Positions 43,907 to 52,278 of a stretch of 64,000 nt of DNA are shown here, in pieces. Within the stretch, counting starts at the first letter, position 1; each line of letters opens with the position of its first letter. The position numbers and the translations under genes are program-made. The stretch covers positions 1 to 64,000 of the forward strand of contig CAWGUE010000008.1 of NCBI GenBank assembly GCA_963825595.1, given 5' to 3'. Source of the DNA: JARFQH01 sp963825595. Lineage in GTDB: Bacteria > Desulfobacterota > Desulfobacteria > Desulfobacterales > SG8-13. The notes beneath the pieces are model-generated. The model was not told the origin of the DNA. It searched no databases and saw only the letters and a list, made by a program, of their open reading frames with translations.

Positions 43907-44941
43907 TTACCAAGATTCCGGATACTTGGCATAGTACTGATCATACCAATCTCTGGCTTCGAGGGCTTGGTCCATATGTTCCACCGGAACATCGTAGGGC
44001 ATGTCTCACCCAGGTGCAAACGTGTACCCGTGCTGACCTCCAGCAGCGAGGCTCACGATGGCATCTTCTCTGGGTGACAGCAGCCCCAGGCTCAGAGCCA
44101 GGGTCAACTTCAGATTGCCGCCAAATCCGACGCCGTGTTTGCGGGCCAAATCGCGGACGAACACCAAATTCAGCTGCTCGTCGATGGCAAACCCGTGGGT
44201 ACCGAGCTGACAGACGTCTTCCATCACCTTGGTGCAGTCGCCGCAGATGAAGAACGAGGACGTCTTGTCGGCATCGTGTATCGCCTTGATGGCCGGCTGG
44301 CAGTTCGGAGCGACGAATTCTTTGAACGTTTCGGATTTGATTTGAGAGGCAACAGGGTCGACGATGGCGACGATGTCGCATCCCATTTCCGCGTAAAATT
44401 TAGCGGCAAGGGCACCGACTTCACCGGCATATTTGAGTATTTGGTGGGCAAATTCTTTATGTTTGTACACATCCGTGAAAATACGCACGCCGGCCAGATG
44501 GGAGGCCAGGGTCAAGGGGCCGCAGAAGAGACCCATCAGCGCACAGTCGAGTTCGGCAAGCTGAGGTTTGGCAATCTTTGCGGCTTCGAATATCACCGGC
44601 CACCGCCCGGAGTCCTTGGTGGGCAGTTTAAGACCGGCTTCGGTCGGTGTTTTTCCCGAGCACGGATGGGTGGTTACTGAGGGAACGTTGTCAGGCCACC
44701 ATTTGAGGTCACACCCGACAGAGTTGGCTTCCACTGACAGGTCGAACAGCAGCGGTATACCATCGGCCTTATAGCGTTTGGCCGCGTTGACCACACCTTT
44801 TGCAAGGAGTTCGGGGTCTTTGAGCATTTTTTCCGCCGGTTCATTAATCAAAAATGCACAATGAACCCCAGCGTACGGTACCCACGGAGCTTTTTCGGTC
44901 CTTTTGCCCCGGTAGGCATCAATCAGCATTTGTTTGGCCAT
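43907..44941 (-). CDS. URO-D-family corrinoid methyltransferase with UGA-encoded selenocysteine
   Basis: A 344-residue protein if UGA at 44008-44006 (residue 312) is read as Sec. The first 311 residues are a URO-D/MtaA/MtbA-type TIM barrel (GLFCGPLTLASHLAG, DEQLNLVFVRDLARKHGVGF). The read-through product ends YTFAPG-Sec-DMPYDVPVEHMDQ and stops at TAA 43909-43907. In this family the motif is P-G-C-D-x-P followed by P-x-E-N/H, and that Cys is a zinc ligand; the paralogue at 49415 has PGCDLW there. Sec thus replaces a metal-binding thiolate. The first ligand motif is F-I-C-G here against H-I-C-G. A perfect 7-bp hairpin with a GGU loop follows the UGA. The read-through stop leaves a normal 27-bp gap to the next gene. 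Confidence 0.9.
43976..43992 (-). promoter_or_regulatory. SECIS-like hairpin of the URO-D selenoprotein
   Basis: On the minus strand ATGTTCC-GGT-GGAACAT forms a perfect 7-bp stem with a 3-nt GGU loop. The loop begins 20 nt after the UGA, within the distance bacterial SECIS elements use, and GGU is the core of the SelB-bound loop in E. coli fdhF. Confidence 0.82.
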
Positions 44942-44957
44942 GAATTGTCTCCTTTCA

Positions 44958-44971
44958 TAATGTCGACATTA
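44958..44971. promoter_or_regulatory. 14-bp perfect palindrome upstream of the URO-D gene
   Basis: TAATGTC/GACATTA is a perfect 14-bp palindrome 17-30 bp upstream of the ATG. Its TGTCGACA centre shares TGTCGA/TCGACA with the large palindrome beside padR (40148-40184), so one regulator might act at both. A short palindrome may also be chance. Confidence 0.4.
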
Positions 44972-45104
44972 AACGCTTTCAGTGTGTAATTGACCGCTCT
45001 TCTATTCCTCACCTCCCTTCCGAAATAATGGCCTTAAAGTATAATTTCTGGTTAACAACACGATTCCGCCGTTTCCCGTGTCAACGCGTTGATGATATGT
45101 AGGC

Positions 45105-45133
45105 ACTATTCAACTATCGACTGACTTTGTCAA
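45105..45133 (-). promoter_or_regulatory. Sigma-70-type promoter for the URO-D selenoprotein run
   Basis: On the minus strand TTGACA (45133-45128), a 17-bp spacer and AATAGT (45110-45105). The transcript would have a leader of about 155 nt before the ATG at 44941. Confidence 0.55.
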
Positions 45134-45184
45134 ACAAACTCTATCCGGTTATCTCTTTATATTCAATACACGGAAAACAGTTTT

Positions 45185-45805
45185 TTATTCCAGCAGGATA
45201 ATCCCATAATAATTAAAGGTCTCACCGGTGCTGGTGGCCACCTTCGATGTGGTACCCAGTTTCTTTAACGTGCCGATGACGTCGATGGAAAACGATTCCA
45301 CCGATGGCCTTTTTTCCTGGGGGAAGCGGCACTCTTCGGGGTACGCACAGGTCTTGCAAAGAGCGCAACATTCACCTATAAGGCTGAAGGCTTTGTAGTA
45401 ACCCTCTAAAAACAGCATGCGCTCCATCCCGATTGTGCCCTTCCAGCATTTCACCTGCAGGCCGCGCTTGCGCCCGTTATTGCGGTAGAAATCGGCGCAG
45501 GTTTTGCTGCCCACCAGAAGCAGGGCCGTGGTATATTCGTTTAAAATTTTGCGAACCTTTTCGGGGCCGGGAGTGGCGGGGGGGCAGCACCAATTGGTGC
45601 TGTAGTTCTTGCAGCCGTAGCGACACTTCAGGTGCACCCATTCAGACACGAGAAGTTTATCGACGCTGAAAGGAAACACCGCATTCAGCCCGTATTTCTT
45701 CCCTTTTTCGAGCAGGCGTTTCAACAGATCGTGCGAGATTCCCTCGCTGGTCTTGAATGGAACGACATTGGGTTTGCTTATGGTGATATGACGTTTCACT
45801 GTCAA
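45185..45805 (-). CDS. DUF2284 metal-binding protein
   Basis: A 206-residue Cys-rich protein with the family pattern: KCRYGCKNYSTNWCCPPATP near residue 62, where the NWCCPP core follows CxxxC, and CCALCKTCAYPEECRFP near residue 145. DUF2284 proteins are predicted metal-binding and are often found next to corrinoid methyltransferases and DUF1638 proteins. Its start overlaps the stop of the upstream gene, so it closes the methyltransferase operon. A second DUF2284 gene is at 51758. Confidence 0.85.
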   Translation of the reverse strand: MTVKRHITISKPNVVPFKTSEGISHDLLKRLLEKGKKYGLNAVFPFSVDKLLVSEWVHLKCRYGCKNYSTNWCCPPATPGPEKVRKILNEYTTALLLVGSKTCADFYRNNGRKRGLQVKCWKGTIGMERMLFLEGYYKAFSLIGECCALCKTCAYPEECRFPQEKRPSVESFSIDVIGTLKKLGTTSKVATSTGETFNYYGIILLE

Positions 45806-46185
45806 CCTTCACTCTCGTTTCTATGCTGAAATTTAATCCGAACGTCTTTGGGCAGCGCCATGTCCATGGCGACTTCCACGGCCTTCAGCACGGCCGAGGG
45901 GATCGCGCAGGACGGGTGGCAGCCCGATTTTTCAGCCGCGATGTACACGGGATTGCGGGTTAAGGGTAGAAAAAGTTCTTTCAAGGTCATCTCGGTCAGA
46001 CAGTTCGCGAGGCGTTTGACCTGCTGACATTCCGAATCCGTTAATTCCACGGTTACCGTTCGCTTACCCGATTTGCAGGCCTTGACCGTGCAGGCAAACC
46101 CGCAGATCCCTGGATCTGCAGTTACGTAAACAACTTTCGGTGTCTCGGCAGTGTCGGTGCTCAAGTTGACGCTCTCATCAATCAA
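45802..46185 (-). CDS. Small Cys-containing protein of the methyltransferase operon
   Basis: A 127-residue protein with DPGICGFACTVKACKSGK near residue 25, DSECQQVKRLANCLTE near 52, and GCHPSCAIPSAVLKAVEVAM near 88. Five or six Cys in conserved-looking places suggest a metal or cluster site. It resembles the DUF6951 family, seen next to reductive activators and DUF2284 genes. It is the third from last gene of the corrinoid operon, separated from the activator gene by a hairpin. Biochemical role unknown. Confidence 0.7.
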   Translation of the reverse strand: MIDESVNLSTDTAETPKVVYVTADPGICGFACTVKACKSGKRTVTVELTDSECQQVKRLANCLTEMTLKELFLPLTRNPVYIAAEKSGCHPSCAIPSAVLKAVEVAMDMALPKDVRIKFQHRNESEG

Positions 46186-46266
46186 CAGCAGCTTTCAGCG
46201 GGTGTGGCCAAAAAATCGCCTTAAATCTGCGGTTGGAATCCAACGCAGTGGATAGGAAATCGGACG

Positions 46267-46301
46267 GGATCCCCGGCAGCAATTTCCGCCGTCGGGGATC
46301 C
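46267..46301 (-). terminator. Hairpin after the reductive activator gene
   Basis: GGATCCCC (46267-46274) pairs with GGGGATCC (46294-46301), extended by three inner pairs to 11 bp with a 13-nt loop. It lies 8 bp past the activator stop. There is no T-run, so it may attenuate or stabilise the 3' end. Confidence 0.5.
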
Positions 46302-46308
46302 GGCATGC

Positions 46309-48369
46309 TTATTGATCAAGAATTTCGTCCGGCACAATGCCGCGCAGATGCGGAAATTCATCGGTCATGTGGGGCATCTGCATGGCTTCCATGAATTCCT
46401 GCTGAAAGTTGGGCTCCACCGTCAGTTCGATGTATTCCACGTTACGTGAACACCAATTGGCCTCGACGCGTTTTTTCACGTTCAACAGGGCCGCACGGCA
46501 TCCATCACCGGCCGCATTGCCCACACTCTGGATCATATCGATCTCACAATCCGGGAACAAACCCATGACCAGTGCCTTGGTGCGGTCCACGTGGGTACCA
46601 AACGCCCCGGCAATCTTGACCTTGTCCACTTTTTCAAGTCCCATGCGTTTGACCATCAGCTTGCAGCCGGCATAAAGGGCGCCCTTGGCAAGCTGAATCT
46701 GGCGCACATCCTTCTGAGAGATGACGATGTCCTTGTCAATGCTCGACTCCTCGGCCCAGGCCAGCACGAACTCGGGCTGGCGGTTATCCGGGTTGATCCT
46801 GAAACGCGGGCAGTCCTTGAGCGCCTTTTTATTAAAGACGCCGCTCTTGGCGATCACGCCACTGGTGTAGAGTTCCGCGAGCACGTCCAGAATGCCCGAA
46901 CCGCAGATGCCTTTGACCTTCATCTCTTTCGGTTCGGAGAACTTTCGCCAAGCATCGCGGCCGATGACCTTGTAGTTGACTTCCTTGGTCTCGGGATCGA
47001 TCTCGATGCGTTCCATGGCCCCGGGAGCCGCACGCATACCATATGAAAGCTGCGCCCCTTCCAGGGCCGGCCCTGTGGCACAGGAAGACGAGATCAGCTT
47101 GTGACGATTACCCAGCACCAGTTCGCCGTTGGTGCCGATATCGATGATCAGCTGGTTTTCTTCGTGCTTGTAGGGTTCTTCGGCAATGAGCACGCCCACG
47201 TTGTCCGCACCGACGAATCCGGCCTCGTTGGGCAGTACGAACATGTAGGACGACGGGTTGATGTTCACTCCCAAATCGCGGGCCTTGATGTCGATACTGT
47301 GGTGAATGACGGGCGGGAACGGCGCCAGCCCAACGAACTCTGGGTTTAGACCCAGCAGGATATGGTGCATGGCGGTATTGAACCCGATGGTAATATCCTC
47401 GATGTCTTCACGGTTCAGCCGCAGGTAGGTTTTGCCCTCCTCGGGCTTTTCGACGTACTCAACAGGGCCTTCTTCGCCCTTTTTCTTCTTCTTTTTCTTT
47501 TTGGGCGGATGCGTATTGGCTATGGCCTGATCAATGAGATCGTTAAGCCCCTCGATGATGTCATCACTCATGCGCTTGAGCCCGTCCAGGGAGGTCATGT
47601 GGAAGGTAATCCGGGCCATGACATCCTCGCCGTATTTACACTGCGGGTTCATCATCGAAACCGTGTCGATCACCGCCATATTCGTCAGGTCGCAAAAGTA
47701 GGCTGCCACGGTGGTGGTCCCCACGTCGATGGCCAGCCCGTAGGCGTGCTCGGCCTTTCCCGACCGCACACGGATCACTTCCCTGTCGTTCCAAACACTG
47801 ACCGTCACCTTCCAGTCCCCGTCGCGCAAGGCCGTTGGCAGCGTGCGCAGGGTAAAGATGTCGATGGTCAGGTTACTCAAACCATAATCGCGCTCCAGGG
47901 CCCGGCAGACGCGTTCGAAGTCGGCCGTGGGGTCCTCGAAAGTCGGCGGGTCAACTTCTACGTAATACAGGCGTATGGCCGGGTTGTGGTCGATGGGGAT
48001 GTCACGGGCGGCCTTGGAGACCACCTGCTTGCCGGCCCGGGATTCCTCGGGTACGAAAATCAACATGTCGCCTTCGACCTTGGCCACACAACCCAGCCGA
48101 AAACCCTTTTCCTTCCGCTCAGGGTTGATGAATTTGTCTTCTTCTTCCAACCATGCGCTGCAGTGGGACTTGCTGGAAGTGATGCCGTATTTTTCGAAAT
48201 GGCCTTCTTCCACGCGTACGATACATTTGCCGCAAACTTTTTTCTCTCCGCAAAGGGCCTCGATATCTACGCCCAATAGTCGCGAGGCTTCAATGAGGTT
48301 AATGCCTTTGGGCACTTCACCTCTGCGCCCGGAAGGCTGAAATATCAGCATTGCCTTATCAGAATCCAT
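46309..48369 (-). CDS. ASKHA-ferredoxin reductive activator of corrinoid proteins (RACE)
   Basis: A 686-residue protein that uses ATP to return oxidised Co(II) corrinoid to Co(I). The N-terminal [2Fe-2S] ferredoxin has likely ligands C40, C46, C49 and C94 (GEKKVCGKC and RLGCVAK). The ASKHA ATPase part follows (AIDVGTTTVAAYF near 217, IDIGTNGEL near 420, and GICGSGILD near 500). An unusual linker near residues 290-320 holds a run of eight lysines. AAGGAG lies before the ATG. It sits downstream of the corrinoid protein gene, its substrate. Confidence 0.92.
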   Translation of the reverse strand: MDSDKAMLIFQPSGRRGEVPKGINLIEASRLLGVDIEALCGEKKVCGKCIVRVEEGHFEKYGITSSKSHCSAWLEEEDKFINPERKEKGFRLGCVAKVEGDMLIFVPEESRAGKQVVSKAARDIPIDHNPAIRLYYVEVDPPTFEDPTADFERVCRALERDYGLSNLTIDIFTLRTLPTALRDGDWKVTVSVWNDREVIRVRSGKAEHAYGLAIDVGTTTVAAYFCDLTNMAVIDTVSMMNPQCKYGEDVMARITFHMTSLDGLKRMSDDIIEGLNDLIDQAIANTHPPKKKKKKKKGEEGPVEYVEKPEEGKTYLRLNREDIEDITIGFNTAMHHILLGLNPEFVGLAPFPPVIHHSIDIKARDLGVNINPSSYMFVLPNEAGFVGADNVGVLIAEEPYKHEENQLIIDIGTNGELVLGNRHKLISSSCATGPALEGAQLSYGMRAAPGAMERIEIDPETKEVNYKVIGRDAWRKFSEPKEMKVKGICGSGILDVLAELYTSGVIAKSGVFNKKALKDCPRFRINPDNRQPEFVLAWAEESSIDKDIVISQKDVRQIQLAKGALYAGCKLMVKRMGLEKVDKVKIAGAFGTHVDRTKALVMGLFPDCEIDMIQSVGNAAGDGCRAALLNVKKRVEANWCSRNVEYIELTVEPNFQQEFMEAMQMPHMTDEFPHLRGIVPDEILDQ

Positions 48370-48601
48370 TCGTACTGCTCCTTATCCGTAATTATCATCG
48401 CAGAGATGTGCACCTGTGACGATCTGGGTGTCATCAGGATATCAACCAACTGCCGATTCTTCCGCTCAAATGATCACCAATAGTCTTTCTCAGCCGTTTC
48501 AGTCCTTCCCCCAAGAACGTCTGTCCAACGTTTCAAATGGAATGGAGGCACCCGCCTCGACGGACGAGGTCCGATTCTCGACTGTTGCGTCAACGCCAAT
48601 G

Positions 48602-48645
48602 GCCGGAGTTTCCGGGTCCTGAGTCATGCAGCCAAAAACTCCGGC
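48602..48645 (-). terminator. Hairpin between corrinoid protein and activator genes
   Basis: GCCGGAGTTT (48602-48611) pairs perfectly with AAACTCCGGC (48636-48645), 10 bp with a 24-nt loop, 20 bp after the corrinoid protein stop. It could partly terminate transcription so that the activator is made in smaller amounts than the corrinoid protein. Confidence 0.5.
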
Positions 48646-48664
48646 AAAAACATATTACTGGCGC

Positions 48665-49330
48665 TTATTGTTTACTCTGCATTTCACGCAGCCGGGCGAT
48701 CATCTTGATGCCTTCCGACACGGCGTTCCCGGCCGACTCGGCGTAACCGTCCGCACCGAACAGGTTGGCGACGTCCTTTGTCACCGGCGCACCACCCAGC
48801 ATGATGGCCACGTTGGGGTTCTTGTCCTTGATCATCTTGATCACTTTTTTCATTCCCAGCATGGTGGTGGTCATCATGGCGGACATGGCGACAACCTCGG
48901 AATCGGTGCGCATCTGCTCTTCAACGAATTTCTCCAGGGGCACATCGCGGCCGAGGTCGTGAACATCCCAGCCGGCCACGTCGAACATCATCTTTACGAG
49001 GTTCTTTCCGATGTCGTGCACATCGCCCTGAATGCTACCGATAACCACTTGCGCATTGATGCCGTCGGTTTTCTCGGGCACATGCGGTCGCAGAATGTCG
49101 AGCCCGGCATACAGGGCATCGGCGCACATCAACACCTCGGGTACAAAGTATTCGTTACGATCATAAAGATCGCCGACGATCTCCATACCGGCGGCAAGAC
49201 CGTCCATGATCAATTCCAACGCATCGTAGCCGTCATCCAACCCTTGTTGTGCGGCTTCCCTCACATCGTCTTCCTGGTATTCGACTACACCTTCTTTCAA
49301 TTTTTCCATTAATTCTTCTTTGGTCGCCAT
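48665..49330 (-). CDS. Corrinoid (B12-binding) methyltransferase protein
   Basis: A 221-residue MtaC/MttC/MtvC-type protein. Residues 5-90 are the helical cap. The B12 domain follows, with cobalt ligand motif D-V-H-D-I-G (D103, H105, G108), and typical later text SAMMTTTMLGM and IMLGGAPVT. It carries the methyl group from the substrate methyltransferase to the MtrH-like enzyme, cycling through Co(I)/CH3-Co(III). It is between URO-D and the activator in one operon. Confidence 0.94.
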   Translation of the reverse strand: MATKEELMEKLKEGVVEYQEDDVREAAQQGLDDGYDALELIMDGLAAGMEIVGDLYDRNEYFVPEVLMCADALYAGLDILRPHVPEKTDGINAQVVIGSIQGDVHDIGKNLVKMMFDVAGWDVHDLGRDVPLEKFVEEQMRTDSEVVAMSAMMTTTMLGMKKVIKMIKDKNPNVAIMLGGAPVTKDVANLFGADGYAESAGNAVSEGIKMIARLREMQSKQ

Positions 49331-49414
49331 GTTGTCATTCTCTCCTTGATAAGAATTTTAATTAACGACGGGACTTCCCGTAATTTCGCTTCTGAGATTC
49401 ACACTCCGATTGGA

Positions 49415-50467
49415 CTAAAGGCGCCCAACCGCCGGGCTTGGCTTTTTGCCGTACTCATGGGTGGTGTCCACACACGCCTTCATGTTTTCCTCGATGATGG
49501 CCGGCCACAGGTCGCAACCAGGCATGATGGCGTCCATACCACCGTCGATCTTGTCCTTGACGTGATCGATGACGTCCTGTTTGGGGGTCTTGTCATCGCA
49601 GGTCATTTTGTACGTGTCCAGGTTGCCCATGAACAGGACATCCGGCCCCAGTATTTCGCGTCCCTTGCGAACATCACATTTGATGTCGACGGTCAATCCG
49701 TCAGCACCGCATTCGTTCATCATGGCAAGCAGCGGTTCGGTCTGGCCGCAGATGTGAAGCAATTTAGGAGATTTCCAGGCCGCAAGAATTTTGGTCAGCC
49801 GTGGTTGGATAAACTCTTTGAAGGTCCGCGGGCTCAACAGGTCGGCAGCCACACCAGGTTCACGCAAGGTAATGTAATCGCAGCCGGCAGCTTGAAGCTT
49901 CAATCCGATCTTGATGATCATGTCGGTCAGCTTGTCGAGGACTTCGCCGACTTTTTCCTTCTGTTTGAAAACACCCTTGAGCATCAGATCCAGTTCCAAC
50001 ATCTGGCCGGCCTGGGTAAACGGACCCAGCTGCCAGCAGCCGATGGGCAGCTCCGGGGCTTCCTTCTTAATGATCTCGATCGCCTTGGGCAGCATCGGCA
50101 GACGGCCCAATTCGGTGATGTTGTCCGGAATTTCAAGCTCGTCAAGATTCGACCACACTTTGTTAGGTATCGTCGGGTAAAGAATGTCCTCGGACTCTTC
50201 ATACAGGCTGATTTTGTTGCCCACGGCTTCGGACTCCATGGTCATGTCGTAAGGAATAACCACACAGTCGAAGTTCATCATCTTGGCCGACCAGATGGCT
50301 GATTGGGCCATGCGCTCGGCATCGGTATGAACGGTGGGAAACTTCAAACCTGCCTTTTCGATGCCCGGCATCACCACCATCCCCATACCGCTGAAAAACG
50401 GCATGGTGTCGATCGGTTCCTTGCGCAGAAGACGCATAACGCGTTCCTTGGGTGTCAATTCCGCCAT
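49415..50467 (-). CDS. URO-D-family methyltransferase (Cys form)
   Basis: A 350-residue URO-D/MtaA-type TIM barrel. The zinc ligands are visible as H238-I-C240-G and C318 in MPGCDLW. The role is methyl transfer to or from the corrinoid protein whose gene is next. In acetogen O-demethylase systems a comparable component works on the substrate side, in methanogens on the coenzyme M side; here the former is preferred since an MtrH-like partner is present. No MtaB/MttB-type enzyme is encoded, so the methyl donor cannot be named. A truncated paralogue lies at 53044-53496. Confidence 0.87.
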   Translation of the reverse strand: MAELTPKERVMRLLRKEPIDTMPFFSGMGMVVMPGIEKAGLKFPTVHTDAERMAQSAIWSAKMMNFDCVVIPYDMTMESEAVGNKISLYEESEDILYPTIPNKVWSNLDELEIPDNITELGRLPMLPKAIEIIKKEAPELPIGCWQLGPFTQAGQMLELDLMLKGVFKQKEKVGEVLDKLTDMIIKIGLKLQAAGCDYITLREPGVAADLLSPRTFKEFIQPRLTKILAAWKSPKLLHICGQTEPLLAMMNECGADGLTVDIKCDVRKGREILGPDVLFMGNLDTYKMTCDDKTPKQDVIDHVKDKIDGGMDAIMPGCDLWPAIIEENMKACVDTTHEYGKKPSPAVGRL

Positions 50468-50524
50468 AATGTAAACTCCTTTCTAATTGGTTATTATATC
50501 GCCCAAAAGGGTTGAAGGTTTGGA

Positions 50525-51481
50525 TCAAGCCAGTGATTTGAGCTGTTCCACAAAGTCGGGAAACAGTTTGAACAACGGGTGATTCGGATCCTTGGGCAGC
50601 TTCTTGGTTTCCGCAAAAACCGCCGTGGCCAGAAACGCCTCGGCCTCGGCGACCGCCGGCAGGATGCGCGTGGCACCGGCCATGGGTCCGGAAAAGATCA
50701 TGTCATGGAAAAAGAAGGCCGACAGGGATTCCAGGGCCGCATCGGTGGCCGACCACCCCTTAAAATCCCACATGTCCTTGAAGCGTTTCAAATCCATATA
50801 AGACCCGTTGCTCGGGGCGCTGGCGGTCGGGTAGCCCCATTTTTCCTTGACCATCCGGTTGGCAATACCGCAAAACGCCGTGGCCGGGCCGTTCATCACC
50901 GAGGTGTCCACGAATATGCTCTCGAACTTGGCGCCCACTTTGTCAATGGCATCCAGCAGCTTCTGGGTACCGGTGACGCGTCCGCTGGGCATTTGATCTT
51001 CCTGGTCGAATGCCACCAGGAGCACGTGCTTGACACCAATAGCGGCGATTTCCTTAATTTCAGTTTCCAGATCCTTCTCCCAGACCGTCAGGCTGTTGTA
51101 AAACATGCGGTCGAGCAATCCCTTTTCGGCACAATAGGCCGCCCCAGCCAGTTTGGGCTTCATCACCCAGGCATCGATACAAAAGGGCATGCTGCTGACC
51201 CCACTGACGAAATCGATAAACGTCTTGAACTCATCACCCGTGTTGGCCACAATGTCCGCCATGCCGGGCACGCCTGTCGTTTCGGTCAAGCGTTCCTGGG
51301 TTTTGAGGAGTTCTTCGGCCCGTTTTTCATCGAATCCCTCCTTGCGTTTGCCGGTAAACACCTTGTCACCCTTCTGAAAAATCGAGCTGACACAAACGCA
51401 TGGGTACTCACCGGGCTGCCCGCCGAATTTTACCCCACCAACCTCGCAAACCTTTTGCTCGGTACTGATCTGAAACATCAT
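50525..51481 (-). CDS. MtrH-family methyltransferase (methyl-corrinoid:pterin)
   Basis: A 318-residue protein resembling the MtrH subunit of tetrahydromethanopterin S-methyltransferase and bacterial MtgA-type enzymes (GVKFGGQPGEYPCVCVSSIF, TTGVPGMADIVANTGDEF, VSGVSSMPFCIDAW, FVDTSVMNGPATAFCG). Bacterial members move methyl from the corrinoid protein to tetrahydrofolate, feeding the Wood-Ljungdahl branch. AGGAGGT precedes tandem ATG codons. It is the first gene of the methyltransferase operon. Confidence 0.9.
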   Translation of the reverse strand: MMFQISTEQKVCEVGGVKFGGQPGEYPCVCVSSIFQKGDKVFTGKRKEGFDEKRAEELLKTQERLTETTGVPGMADIVANTGDEFKTFIDFVSGVSSMPFCIDAWVMKPKLAGAAYCAEKGLLDRMFYNSLTVWEKDLETEIKEIAAIGVKHVLLVAFDQEDQMPSGRVTGTQKLLDAIDKVGAKFESIFVDTSVMNGPATAFCGIANRMVKEKWGYPTASAPSNGSYMDLKRFKDMWDFKGWSATDAALESLSAFFFHDMIFSGPMAGATRILPAVAEAEAFLATAVFAETKKLPKDPNHPLFKLFPDFVEQLKSLA

Positions 51482-51757
51482 TTACCTCCTCTGTTCAAAA
51501 TTTATGACTCCTTCCCTACCAACGGGAATTAACGCTTACCCCCTATAATGACATTGACGTCATCCTTTTATAGGATTGAACGGGACCTGAATATCGTCCA
51601 ATAGACGATTTTTGATGGGATCACAGATGATTTTGATCGTCCGTTGCAAAAGCCGCAGCATAATTCTTTTCATGAAGAAGGATAATGTTCTATGGTACTA
51701 TCAGTGATACGCGCTGAGCAGGAGGTTTGATAACTGATTCGATAAGGATGAGGTATT

Positions 51758-52264
51758 ATGGAAACAAATTTGGACCGTCTGATTGATAAAGCCATCGAAC
51801 TGGGTGCCACCGAGGCCAAACAGATACCGACCAGCAGCATCGTGTTCGATTCCAGATCCTACCTTAAATGCCGCTTCGGCTGCAACCGATGGGGTAAATA
51901 CTGGACCTGTCCGCCCCATCTCGAGATTACACCGGAGCGGTTCATGGATGCTTTCGCCCAATACCACCAGGCGATCGTCATCAAATCCTCAGATCCCAAG
52001 GTCGGGCAGGACGTCACAGTGGCGATCGAAAAGGAAGCCATGCTGAAATTGGGGTGTTCGTTCGCCTTTGCCATGGTGCTCTGCGTCCAGTGCGATGAGT
52101 GCAGCTACCCGGATCCCTGCCGCTATCCTCATCTGGCCCGCCCCTCGATGGATGCCTACGGTGTCGATATCGGCAAAACTTTGGCTCCGCTGGGCTTTAA
52201 GGTGGAATTCGATGCCGGGGGCAAACTCCTTCCGGCCTGGTACAGCATGGTTTTGATCGATTGA
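51758..52264 (+). CDS. DUF2284 metal-binding protein
   Basis: A 168-residue protein with the family core KCRFGCNRWGKYWTCPPHLE near residue 38 and CVQCDECSYPDPCRYP near residue 109. It is paralogous to the gene at 45185. It starts the plus-strand pair with a DUF1638 gene, divergent from the methyltransferase operon across about 275 bp. Both DUF families travel with corrinoid methyltransferases, so a part in metal or corrinoid supply is inferred. Confidence 0.83.
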   Translation: METNLDRLIDKAIELGATEAKQIPTSSIVFDSRSYLKCRFGCNRWGKYWTCPPHLEITPERFMDAFAQYHQAIVIKSSDPKVGQDVTVAIEKEAMLKLGCSFAFAMVLCVQCDECSYPDPCRYPHLARPSMDAYGVDIGKTLAPLGFKVEFDAGGKLLPAWYSMVLID

Positions 52265-52278
52265 TTCGGAGGGAACCC

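Noticed and set aside
48416..48622. Small plus-strand ORFs between the activator and corrinoid protein genes
   Set aside because: They lie in an operon gap on the opposite strand, cross the hairpin at 48602-48645 and have no family signal.
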